Under the pieces are notes generated by a model, which searched no databases, was not told where the DNA came from, and saw only the letters and a program-made list of their open reading frames with translations. The translations under genes and the position numbers were made by a program. DNA of 64,000 nt, from the NCBI RefSeq assembly GCF_000499845.2, contig NC_023749.2, positions 4,869,030 to 4,933,029 of the forward strand, given 5' to 3'. Positions 1-13,269 of the stretch are shown here, in pieces. Positions within the stretch are counted from its first letter, which is position 1, and each line of letters opens with the position of its first letter. The DNA comes from Phaseolus vulgaris (lineage: Eukaryota > Streptophyta > Magnoliopsida > Fabales > Fabaceae).

Positions 1-66
1 TTGAGATATGATATTTTTAGTATTTAACTTCTCCAATTAGTTCACCGTTTTTTATATACATTGCAG

Positions 67-592
67 CAAGTATTGCTCTTGCATTTGTCACAATCCACAC
101 ATTCTCAATGGTCATCGCATTTAATGGGTACACAGAGGGGAACAAAGTGGATAGATATTTTGTTCCTATTGTTCACATTGTTGCAGGAATGGTGGTAAGA
201 TCTCACTCTTTGCATTATATTTTCTAAAATTTACAAATGAGTAACTAGTAACCAGCCATCACTAGTGGTGCCTCTCTGCTTGAATTTTAATAGGTTTCAG
301 AAAACATGAAAACTGTAATAATAAAAGGTCCCCTGGATATACTGTGAATTATATTTATGAATTGAGATTTTGGAATGTAACTGATTTTTTATTAATTTTG
401 CCTTCAATTAATACTACATTGTTTTCATTGACTTGCTGTTTCCTTATTCAGACACTGGTGAATTTGGCGCCTGGTGGTTGCGCTGTTGGCATTCCTCTTC
501 TTTATTTCACTGCAATCTTGACCTTGGCTCATTGTGGGAGGATGGTTTGGAGAAGATTGACAGAAAACCCAATCAGGCCAGGTCACTCATAG
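67..592 (+). CDS. C-terminal part of an unidentified membrane protein (last two exons)
   Basis: Only the 3' end of this gene is in the window. One exon runs from about 67 (after a TTGCAG acceptor) to 194 (before GTAAGA). The final exon is 452-592, after TTATTCAG, and ends in TAG. Together they encode about 90 residues. Hydrophobic stretches ([44 protein letters not shown]) suggest two or three membrane spans, followed by a short basic tail that would lie outside the bilayer ([14 protein letters not shown]). The frame continues across the splice and codon use looks like real coding sequence. I do not recognise the family and assign no function. The upstream exons lie left of the window. The 3' UTR probably runs into roughly the next 200-300 bases. 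Confidence 0.6.
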
Positions 593-1981
593 TAATTGAT
601 AATCTTTGTAAAAAGTCTCCCTATAGTTGCTTAATGCTCGCCATACCCGTTGGAATACGGAAGATATTAGAAGTTATAATGCACAAAAGGTGTTTCCTTG
701 ATTCCATGCTCCCATTTTCTTACAATGTGCGGGGCCTAAAGTCAACTTTTTGTATTTCTCTGTTTTACTCATCGTTGTAATTAGGCTTATTCATGTTTTA
801 GTTGCAGAAGCCAGTTTGTTGAAGTCTTGGTCGTTTAGTATTTAGAAAATGAAAATCTAGAAGGTTAACATGTGTCAACGAATTTTTCCGTAAGTTCCTT
901 TTAAAAGAGAAAAAAAAATTGAATTTAGTATCTTCATGAGTTCATTTAGAAAAAGAAAATAAAATTAGCTTCTTCATGAGCTTTTTTTACAAGAAAAAGT
1001 AGAATTTAGTTTCTCCATAAACTAAAATTAACATGTATATAAGTTGAAAAATAAATTAACATGCTAGAATTTAGTTTCTTCATAAAAATAAATTAACATG
1101 TTTCTATAAATTAATTTTGGACATAGTGTTTTGAATTTTAATTTTGTGAAATGTTAATTGGGTATATTACTGAGAGTATTAAATGCGTTATTTCCTTGAA
1201 TTTAATCACAGTTACTTAAAGAATCAGCTAGTTAATTATGTGTTTCAAATTCAATGCCAGGTGTGAAATATATTTTTCAGATGGAAATGTTACACCCAAG
1301 AGACACATAAAAATAGTTTTAGGGGAAGGATTTTTGGAAACAATGGCAATACCTCACCAGCTCTTTCCCAAGCACAGCTTGTTGAGACTTTTAATAAAAA
1401 ATAATTCCTAAAGTAATTATAAAACTGAATTTTAGTTTTGTTCAATAACAATTAGGTAGAGTAATTTTGGAAATTTGAAATGTGTGTAATTGATAATTCT
1501 TTCCCCTAATGAATTAAATTATCATATAATTTTATTAAAAAGTTAACAATTAGGAATTAAAAGATAGTATGTAATTGATAATTTGAAATGTGTGTATATG
1601 TATATTATCCTATTTTAATTTATTTTAAATGATTAATTATTTTAACAACTAAGCTAAAAAAATTATAATTTTGTAATCATTTTTAAATATTGTATTAAAT
1701 GAAATAATACAATATAAATCAGTATGACAAATATTGGGCAACTGAATATGGAAGTGTGCACAGTGCTAGTGCATCAGCACTGGTCAAAATCACCAACCCA
1801 ACTTTTTCCGCTGGAATAGAAAATGTCACCTGTTTTTACCCAGTGACTCTGCACTAAGGTATCCTTCTACCAAAAAAGGATAAGGTATATGCTTCTTCAA
1901 TTGTATTTTGAGGAAGTTTACCTTGGGCTTTACCATACAAAGTAGCAGGGTCTTATAAAAAATTCATGGTAACTCTGCTAT
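593..1981. other. Intergenic, AT-rich
   Basis: The first part is probably 3' UTR of the upstream membrane-protein gene. After it come several imperfect direct repeats around 950-1090 built on 'GAATTTAGTTTCTTCAT' with variants, which read like a decayed short repeat. No coding potential is seen. The last ~100 bases before 1982 would be the 3' UTR of the minus-strand gene. Confidence 0.5.
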
Positions 1982-2785
1982 TCACCCTGTTTGGAGCTCC
2001 AGCATGAACACATCGCCATTAAACTCTGAATCAAGCCCTTCACGTCCATCAAACTCCTTGAGCCCCACCAATGTCTCGATTGAAATCTCGGCCTCTTGAT
2101 CCAAGCAAAAACCTTCTCTAACCAATAGAATGTCACAATTTGACTCATGGTCCTCATTAATAAGAGTCTTGTCTACACATAACATTTTGTTGTCATCTTT
2201 TGTGCCTTTCAATGCAACTTTCTCATCATTCAACTCTGGAGTTACCATCTCTGCTGAACTTTTAGATGACACATAAGGTTCAGATCTTACAGTGCATACA
2301 CTTTCATGGCCTTTACTACCACTTTCCTTTATCCTTGGTGTCATTGATTTAGAACCAAACACAAGCCCTCCCCTAGGTGAGATACAAAACTGGCTCCAGG
2401 ATTCCTCAAAACTCCAGCTGCATTTCCCTTCATATGGCCAAAAGAGTGGTCCATCAGTACTAAACTCTTGCATGTCTTCAATTTCTAAAAGATGCTCCAC
2501 TGAGATATCATCTTCTGATCTCACACACTGTATTCCATTGGCCCTTAGAGGAGTTGAAGGGTTCTCAGATGACAATCCATGGTAAGACTTGGAATCTGAT
2601 ATCCACTCGGAGTCTTCACTATCAAGAGCGAGTAAAGAATCACAGCTGAAGTCACACTTGATGCAAAGATGAGTTGGACTGTTGTTAGATGAAGATCCAC
2701 AACAAGACCCTGATCCTGAGGTCTCAGAGCAGCCACAAGGAGAATTTGTAGCAGTTGCATCATTCACAGTTCCAGTCAAACTCAT
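1982..2785 (-). CDS. Unknown plant protein, 267 residues, single coding exon
   Basis: Uninterrupted 267-codon frame on the minus strand from ATG (2785) to TGA-type stop at 1982. It is long for such AT-rich DNA and clearly richer in G+C than its flanks. The N-terminus is rich in Ser, Cys and Gly (CGCSETSGSGSCCGSSSN near residues 17-35). It is followed by acidic stretches and a central block ('SVEHLLEIEDMQEF' then 'GPLFWPYEGKCSWSFEESW', about residues 95-132) that has the look of a conserved motif. No signal peptide or membrane span is visible. It resembles the poorly characterised plant proteins loosely labelled 'gar2-like'; that is recall, not a search, so no symbol is given. A 5' UTR intron is plausible: a donor-like GTAATG near 3170 and an AG just upstream of the ATG. 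Confidence 0.7.
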   Translation of the reverse strand: MSLTGTVNDATATNSPCGCSETSGSGSCCGSSSNNSPTHLCIKCDFSCDSLLALDSEDSEWISDSKSYHGLSSENPSTPLRANGIQCVRSEDDISVEHLLEIEDMQEFSTDGPLFWPYEGKCSWSFEESWSQFCISPRGGLVFGSKSMTPRIKESGSKGHESVCTVRSEPYVSSKSSAEMVTPELNDEKVALKGTKDDNKMLCVDKTLINEDHESNCDILLVREGFCLDQEAEISIETLVGLKEFDGREGLDSEFNGDVFMLELQTG

Positions 2786-5080
2786 TGTAGTAGCTCTTTT
2801 TGTTAATAACAGTTACTCACTGCTAAATTGGACTTATCAGAGATTGTCCTTTGAGGATACATTTTTGTTTTAAGATCACAAAGGAAAGAGAAAAGTCAAG
2901 AAAATATACAAGGTAAGAATTTTCAAATCAGCATCTAATTTAAAGCATAACACTCATTACAAACATTATGAACTGAGATTGAAAGAAAATCATAAGCCAC
3001 TCAAAAGAGGTTCTACCAACTGTTTATTGGGGAAATGTTTTAGCCTTTGGATTTTAATTTGATGACAAAAGAAATATACAAACCCAATTCACCAAGTGCA
3101 ATCTAGGACAGATGCAGGCATAGTGAAAAAAAATCACATGGAAGAAAAAAACTGCTTCTAAAACCCATTACCTTGCTTCTACTCTGGAAACCACACCTCA
3201 TGTTTTGAGTTCGATCAAAGAAAGGGATTTTGAGAGAATGAGAAATGAAGAAAATAAGGTTTGGGTGAAAGAAAATGCCCAGAGAGAATAGAGCACAATG
3301 TTTAAATAGCAAAGATGAAAAGGTAGAACACTGTCTTTTACTTGTATTGTAGTGTTAGAAATTCAACCAAAAACAAAACACTGGGAAAAATTTGGAGTTT
3401 TGTGCTCTCACTAGCCATGTTGATGTCTCGTAAGTAAACTCCATTGGTGGATTTAATGGTCCACTCATTGTTGGCCATTGATTAATTGTTGAAGACTATG
3501 ATCAGACCATTTTTCATTTCACTAATTTTATTTTAGTTCCCCACTCAAAGTTCACAAGGGGCACTGACTTTTCACACCTTTTTTCTACAAACCACACTTA
3601 TTTTCTTCTTTATCAGTAAAAGTTAGTTATTAACAGTTTGTTTCAGTTTATAGATAATTTGAATCCACAATCCATTTCTCAGTCCCTTTCTTTATAGGTG
3701 TAAACCTTATTTTAATCTGATCAAACATTTTATGACAACTAGGGGGAAAAACAGTGTCACTCTATATAAAAAAATAAAACTATTTTGTTTATAGGATATG
3801 TAATAAAACTATCATTACATTATATCAACTAAAAATATATCGAAATATTTTTATTTGTATCCTCTGTTCTTTTGTTCTTTCTAACTTTCTCTTCTCTAAT
3901 TTTGTACTTTCTAATTTTTTTCTGTATTTAATTCAAATAAAAAATATACTGATAGTAATTTCCCTCCTTTGTAGTGCTTTAGTTTTTATTTAATTTTTGT
4001 TAAACGAAATCCAAAATAAAACAAATTTTGGGCATCCAATAACGACCAAAAGGCACCGCATTGTGATAACAGAGTCACTGAATAATGTGCACAAAAACAA
4101 AACAACATGGAGAGAATATTATGCATGTTTACAAGTTTTTGTCCACAAGCCTCAACAGGAAAATAGCAGTCTCCATAAAGATTAAATATTACAATTATAT
4201 ATTATTTTATTAAAAAATTTGTTAAATTTATTCTACATTAAAATGTTTATCTATTTATGCTATTTTTATCTGTAAGAACTATTAGGAAAATTTCAAATAT
4301 CATCTAATAATGTTGTTTAGATATAATATTGATAATTATATATAGAGAGCTTATAGTACAAAACTTGACATAAAAATGAATAAAACCATAAACACATGTA
4401 ACTTATGTATATATGAGGCACAAACATGTTTTTTTTATGGGAATTAATTTTTTTTTCATTTATGATTCTGCGTAACATACAAAATAAAACTCTTAAGTTT
4501 TATAACAAAGTTATTCAGATTCTTCTCTATCACAAAATGGTAAATTTCTTCTCTTAAATTCACTTATTTCCTCTCTTCATTCCTCCCGTACAACCAAAAT
4601 TTGTAAAAGCCATTCTTCCTTTCTTGTTATACGATATACTACAATTTTAAGAGTATTTCGAAATTTAGATATTTTGAGTATTTCAAAAATTTATATTTAT
4701 ATTTTTGTGCTATGTTATTTAAATAATAAACTGAGAGAAACACTATTTACTGGTATGAATCTATCACTTCCTAATCACTGTTTAAAGCAGAAAAGGTAGC
4801 AAAACTATAAAAGGTTGAACAAAAGAAAGAAAAGAAGAATAAATAAGCATTTGATAATATATTTGTGTTACAATTTTCTATACTATTATTTTAATATTTC
4901 ATATTATTTAATTTTAAATATCTTTTATTATATATATTTATTTATAAAGTCAACTCTAAGAATTCTCAAAATATTATTTTCCATACTTTATGATAGGTAA
5001 ATCTTAGCTTTTCTTATAAGAAATGTGATAACAGTTGGAAGATTATTTCCTACCACACTGTGATGAATAAGAAAAGAACG
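2786..5080. other. Promoter/5' leader of the unknown gene, then AT-rich intergenic DNA
   Basis: About 2786-3350 should hold the 5' UTR and core promoter of the minus-strand unknown gene. Beyond that the sequence is AT-rich, with homopolymer runs and no frame with gene-like codon use. I see no other structured element up to the decayed CACTA-type copy at 5081. Confidence 0.4.
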
Positions 5081-5240
5081 CTACCAATTTTTAAAAATTA
5101 AAATAATTAATTACAATAATAACTAAATTAGAGACTATTTAAAAATTAAAAAAAAAATTTAAATTAATTTTTAAATAGATATCTAATTAACGATCAAAGT
5201 TTTTCTACTAAATTTAAAAACTAAATAATTGCTAGTTAAC
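5081..5240. mobile_element. Decayed half-copy of the CACTA-ended miniature element
   Basis: This stretch aligns by eye with the inner part of the intact copy at 8031-8380: 'CCAATTTTTA', then 'AATAATTAATTACAATAATAAC', interrupted by substitutions, then the 'TATCTAATTA' core. The terminal CACTACAAGAAAAT ends are missing, so it is a truncated, older copy. Confidence 0.5.
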
Positions 5241-6227
5241 ATTTATCCAAAATACAAGTTCCATTTGATCTTCCATGTCAAATTCATTTTTCTGTTGCAA
5301 AATCAGTACTTTACCTTTTTCTGTCACCATTTCTTTCGTTAGTTCTTTATTTGTGTTCATGTGAACATTGATAACCCTTCTTTCTTGACTAGCTGTTGGG
5401 ATTCAAGCAAAGAAAAATAGTCACAATAACTACAAAATAAGTTTTCAGAAAGAAATTTTTAGTGTGACGCAACAAAAAGCATGAACCTCGATAAAAAAAG
5501 TTCTATAGTAATTTCTCCTATTGAGACTGCTATTTTGACCCATCATACTGTATACAATCTTTGCATGTAAAGCATAAATAGTAAAGCCAAAATAGTTTAG
5601 TGGGGTATAATATTACAAAGAAAGGAACAAATAAGGGCCAAATAGGATATAGGTTTGTGAGTAAAATGTGTATGGAGGACTCTGGAGTAGGTTAATCTAG
5701 AGAGAAATATCAAGAGACTGATTTTTTTTGCAAGATATATGGATAAGACAATAAGGAGAGGAGGATGTCAAGTCATAACAAGTGGAAGCATATGAAAAAG
5801 AGAGTGGAACAAGATGATACAACCAAAAAATTGGAAGCTATAGCAACATGATTTTAGAAGATGATAATCCAGGTTTCTTCTGTGAAACAATGCAACCAGG
5901 AGTAAAAATGAAGATGCAAAATCGTGTATGTATAATTAGGTTATTGTGCCATGTATGAGTAGAAGTATGATGAGAATTATGTAGGAGAGGATAAGTTTTG
6001 TGTTGGAAGAGACAGCATGTTATAAACTATGAAACATCAAACATTTATGTATATAGTGTCTAAAAGGATTGGAACACTGCTCTCCACACTTATAAATATA
6101 ATAGAGATTCTGATAAAAAAAAAAACTACAAAAATCCACCACATATTCTACTTCTATAGAACCTCTATTAGTAGGGTAGGGTTCCTTTCATTTTTCTGGT
6201 AGATTTATAACTCTATAACATGCATAT
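5241..6227. other. Unassigned intergenic sequence, possibly old retroelement
   Basis: About 5560-6150 is purine-rich on the plus strand and less AT-rich than its flanks (ATGGATAAGACAATAAGG and similar). This is compatible with a degraded retrotransposon interior, but I could not find a frame or motif to prove it. An A-run at about 6114-6125 would be a T-run on the minus strand. Confidence 0.3.
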
Positions 6228-6299
6228 TGCCCTCACGCAGGATCGAACTACGGACCTTCAGTTTACAAGACTGACGCTCTACCACTGAGCTATAAGGGC
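6228..6299 (-). tRNA. tRNA-Thr (anticodon UGU), nuclear type, intronless
   Basis: The reverse complement folds into a full cloverleaf of 72 nt. The acceptor stem GCCCTTA pairs with TGAGGGC (one G-U pair) and the discriminator base is A. The D arm is GCTC...GAGC. The anticodon stem TCAGT/ACTGA carries the loop CTTGTAA, so the anticodon is TGT (Thr). The T arm is CGTAG-TTCGATC-CTGCG, containing the internal B box. The CCA is not encoded, as expected in eukaryotes. A CAA motif sits just upstream (CAATAAG before the first G), typical of plant tRNA genes. The sequence differs from the plastid trnT-UGU I know, so a nuclear gene is most likely. Oddity: no T4 run lies in the first ~90 bases downstream; the nearest is the T-run at about 6114-6125. 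Confidence 0.9.
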
Positions 6300-6534
6300 T
6301 TATTGATAAAGGTTTAAGCTGTTATGGAGAAGTTTCAGTAGATAATGAGGCTCCATAGTTGCTGCTGAATGGTGCCTAGGAGCTTCTGCTAAACAGAGTG
6401 GAAATTATATGCTGGAAGAAAACCAAGTGTAAGGACCAGTGCAGTCCTGCGGATAGCAGATGAAAAGAAAGTTACTCCCGGATTTGGTTTCCTTTTGATG
6501 GAGCTTGCTGGTTTTCCCTTATGGAGAGTGATTT

Positions 6535-6760
6535 TATTGGAGATCTCACATCGACTAGAGATTAAGACATTTCATTATATATAAGTGGGTGTAAACCTCA
6601 CCTCATGATCCGATTTTATGGAGTTGAGTTAGGCTTAAAGTCCACTTTATAATATGATATCAGAGCCATTTTGAGTCTATCTTAACAAGTGTTTTTTGGA
6701 CTTATCAAGACACCCGGAGTTAAGTTTAAAGTCCACTTTGTAATAGATATTCCAGATTTT
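6535..6760 (+). mobile_element. LTR-retrotransposon remnant (TRIM-like LTR plus primer-binding site)
   Basis: The sequence begins near TTGGAGATCTCACATCG and contains the ATATATAAGTGGGTGTAAAC and GAGTTAGGCTTAAAGTCCAC blocks familiar from short legume LTRs. It is followed at 6655-6667 by TGATATCAGAGCC, a near-match to the initiator-Met tRNA primer-binding site (consensus TGGTATCAGAGC). A second, partial copy of the GAGTT..TTAAAGTCCACTTTGTAAT block follows at about 6717-6745. No gag or pol is seen. The element is broken and its exact ends are uncertain. Confidence 0.5.
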
Positions 6761-7608
6761 ACTACTGGATTATGTTTTTTTGTGCTGCTCATGCTTTCTC
6801 TAGATGCTGCCAATAGCAGTTTTTAGGCACACGTTTTTGGCCATTCTTTAGGCATTTTCAATACAGGTTGGATGTAGGTTTTTTTTATGAGGTTTAAAGC
6901 CTTAGAATGAGTGGTTTGGGTTTTAGGCATAAGAGGATTTATTCTTTTGTACAAGGGCTGAGTATTTTTTTAAAAATTTAATTTATTCAAAAAATGTGAA
7001 ATGATATATCATGATTGCATTATACACAAATTTGTAATCATATATAATTTGTAAAGGTGATATTGGTTGTCCCTTAAAGATCAATAATGATTGTCCAATG
7101 AGAAGGGTAATTTACAATTTCTCTTTTAAGTTGAGGGGGTACAAATCCATGTTTTACAGTGATGTTCTAAAGAAAATAAAAAATTGGGGAAAAAATTACT
7201 TGAGTCTTCCAAAAAAAATTAAATAAATGAAAAAGAGCACCAACGAGGAGAGAATGTTTTATACATTAAATTTATAAATAAAAAGGCCAACCAAGAATAA
7301 CTAAAAGTGGTAACAAAATAATATTTAATTCTGTCAAAATAATAGTTCAATTTTGGAGATACGAAAATAAACTGATATAACTAAAAATCACAATTCACAA
7401 AGTAAATGTGCCATCCAATTTATTTGCATATATTAACAAGAATGTAAGCCTACATGGCTGAATTAGAAGTGAACATTTTCGCTGATAAACACAATATATT
7501 GGAAAAAAAAAAATCAAAGCTCGCACCATCACAGGAAACAAACAAATAGATATCTTTTTTTTTGGAGAAAATTAGAAACAATAAATTCAAACGAAGGCTA
7601 GGGTCTAA
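6761..7608. other. Intergenic; possible LINE 3' end around 6780-7000
   Basis: Around 6940-6970 the plus strand reads 'TTTTGTACAAGGGCTGAG' followed by a T-rich stretch, which resembles the 3' ends of plant LINEs. There is no coding frame to confirm it. The rest (7000-7600) is AT-rich without recognisable content. Confidence 0.3.
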
Positions 7609-8030
7609 GAAGCTCGGACACTTATCTTAAATGGCGTGTTGGTGTCCGATAGACACTCGTATGACACTTGTAGGACACGTATCCATAAAATGTTTAATTC
7701 AAAAAGTATTTGTTAGATTTCTGACAATTCTATTACAGTTCTAACACAATTTTAAAAAGAAAAAATACATTATTTTTCTCAAAATTCAAATTTTATTATA
7801 TAAATTTTTATTATGATTATAAAAATAAGAAACAAATCCTTGTGAACCAGTCATGAAAAACATCTTTCTGCTCCAAAAAATAATCTGAAACATACTTGTG
7901 TACATAAATCTTTTTTGTCAATTTATATAATTCATAATTATATAATATATATAGATTTGTGTCCTCGTGTCCTACATTTTAGAGATTTTACGTATCTTCG
8001 TATCCGTGTCCCTATCAGTATCTGTGCTAC
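7609..8030. mobile_element. Putative non-autonomous DNA transposon (hAT-like MITE)
   Basis: The ends form an imperfect inverted repeat: GAAGCTCGGACACTTAT at the left, and the reverse complement of the right end starts GTAGCACAGATACTGAT. Both subterminal regions carry GTGTCC/GGACAC motifs around an AT-rich core with no reading frame. This arrangement is common in plant hAT-type miniature elements. I could not define a target duplication because the right end abuts a CACTA-type element. Confidence 0.35.
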
Positions 8031-8380
8031 CACTACAAGAAAATTATAAAATAGAAACCAATTTTTAGAGATCAAAATAATTAGTTGCAATAGTAACTAA
8101 ATTAAAGACCATTTTAGAAACTTAAAAAAAAAATTTGATTTCTAAATTAGTATCTAATTAGCAATCAAAATTTTAACTACCAATTATTTAGTTTCTAGAT
8201 TTGGTAGCAAAAAACTTGGATACTAATTAGATACTAGTTTAGAAACTATTTAACAATAATAACAACTAATTTAGAAATCAATATTTTTTTAGTTTCTAAA
8301 ATAATCTCTAATTTAGTTACTATTACAACTAATTATTTTGGTATCTAAATATTGATTTCTATTTCATAATTTTCTTGTAG
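8031..8380. mobile_element. CACTA-ended miniature element (350 bp, nearly a full palindrome)
   Basis: It starts with CACTACAAGAAAATTAT and ends with ATAATTTTCTTGTAG. The two halves are inverted copies of each other through most of their length (e.g. AGAAACCAATTTTTAGAGAT against ATATTGATTTC near the right end, TATCTAATTAGCAATC against TACTAATTAGATACTAG). CACTACAAGAAAA is the terminal motif of legume CACTA (En/Spm) elements. There is no transposase, so it would depend on an autonomous CACTA element. The final TG of the right-hand TAGTG has changed. Confidence 0.75.
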
Positions 8381-8969
8381 AATATAGATTAGGTTAGATA
8401 TAGGTTAGGGTTAAGGGAAAAAAATAATATAAAGGTCTAAATGACCGCAACTAGTCATGAAAATGATATGTAGAGAACAACCCTGGAAGAGAATATTCCC
8501 TGATACGTAATCGTTTTTGCATGCATGTCTTTTTATTGACCAAAAAACGTGAAAAAGAAATAACAGCCCTAAGAAAATGGCGGCACCAACTATGTATTTC
8601 CAATGTTCCAACTCATAAATCAACAGAAGACCCATAATGCCCCAATTCTAAATATAGCATTCCTTCTCATTCCTATTCTCCTTTTCTCACCATCTTTGCA
8701 ATTTAGGATTCCCAATCTCCTAGGTTCCTCTTGTCTTCCCATGGAGATTGGGTAACATAACGTAACTCAATTCATCACAACCCCTTTGGATTATCATACA
8801 TTACTGTAATACATATTCATATATATATACAGCAAAACACCAACGTAATATTGCTATTTCTTTTTATCATTCCTATTATATAATCCAAAACCGAACATTG
8901 TTCGCAACAACGTTTATTTTTTCTTAATTTTTAGAACATCGTTGTTCGTGTTATTGAAACCTATCATCC
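8381..8969. other. Upstream region and 5' UTR of the CDPK gene
   Basis: This segment of about 590 bases between the CACTA element and the CDPK start codon holds pyrimidine-rich leader-like sequence (about 8650-8740) and a TATATAA-like stretch at about 8876. No separate gene is seen. The transcription start cannot be fixed from sequence alone. Confidence 0.4.
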
Positions 8970-12401
<3,432 letters not shown>

Positions 12402-12891
12402 CTAACTAAATTTCATGACGGGGGTAGGCCAAAGTTCTGAGTTAATGCCTCCTGAAAAAGGTCTAAAACTCACATCACATCACATATTAAGCGGCCTTCT
12501 GTAATATTTTGAGCTGTGTACAGTTTGGTTGCTTCGGAGTAAATGGAAACGGGCATGGAGAAAGAGATGAGCTCTTGTCATGTTGTAATCTCTGTTGACT
12601 TCATTTTTTTTTCATTAATTGAGTGTTGTGGAAAAATCAGAAAATCATCAACTGAAATTGGAATTTGTCTTGGAAATTGGACGTTATAAGAAATGAAATG
12701 CAGAAATAGTGACATTTTGGTTAGATGGTGGTGTCGAGTTTTTGCCTCCATTTGTTAGACATTTTAAGACTTTCCCTATTACACATAAAAAAAATATGAA
12801 TGTTTTAGATATTAGATTACACTATTTGTGCAGCAAATGATTTATTGACCACACTAATTATATGAGATGTGTTTCACCACTTCGGATTTGG
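12402..12891. other. 3' UTR and downstream flank of the CDPK gene
   Basis: About 12402-12660 is transcript-like (mixed composition, T-rich near 12600-12630) and is presumed 3' UTR. The left copy of the 9-bp target duplication of the next element (CGGATTTGG) lies at 12883-12891. Confidence 0.5.
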
Positions 12892-13260
12892 GATTGTTTC
12901 TTCCTGCACCTCCATATCTTTTTCTCCCACCTCCATACACAACATGAAAATACATTTTTGTCCTTCTTATGTCACCCCCATTGAATAGTTTCTGGATTAT
13001 GTAATTTGGGAACTCATTTGAAAAAAGACTTCCGGATTATATAATCCGAAAGTTAAATAAGACTTCCGGATTATGTAATCCGGAGAATAATCATACATCT
13101 AAAAAATGGCTTCCGGATTATGTAATCCGGTAGCTAATTACAAATTTGAAAAATGACTTCCGGATTACGTAATCCGAAATATTATAAAGGAGCATTTTTG
13201 GAAATTTGAAAACTTATGGAAGTGAAAGAAGAAGGTATGGAGGTGCAGGAAGAAACAGTC
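12892..13260. mobile_element. Mutator-like miniature element with internal palindrome array
   Basis: 369-bp element. The terminal inverted repeats start GATTGTTTCTTCCTGCACC on the left and GACTGTTTCTTCCTGCACC on the reverse complement of the right end. An exact 9-bp direct repeat CGGATTTGG flanks it at 12883-12891 and 13261-13269. A 9-bp target duplication is the hallmark of the Mutator superfamily. No coding frame is present. The interior is dominated by five short palindromes, listed separately. Confidence 0.8.
12989..13178. repeat. Array of five ~22-bp palindromes (TTCCGGATTAYRTAATCCGGAA)
   Basis: Near-perfect palindromes lie at about 12989-13011 (decayed), 13029-13051, 13064-13084, 13111-13131 and 13158-13178. 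The last three are spaced exactly 47 bases apart. Each could form a ~10-bp hairpin stem and carries CCGG or ACGT sites. Confidence 0.85.
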
Positions 13261-13269
13261 CGGATTTGG

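Noticed and set aside
12989..13178. Regularly spaced palindromes considered as a CRISPR-like array
   Set aside because: The repeats are palindromes inside a miniature transposon with 9-bp target duplication in a plant nuclear genome; spacers are not unique sequences of fixed length.
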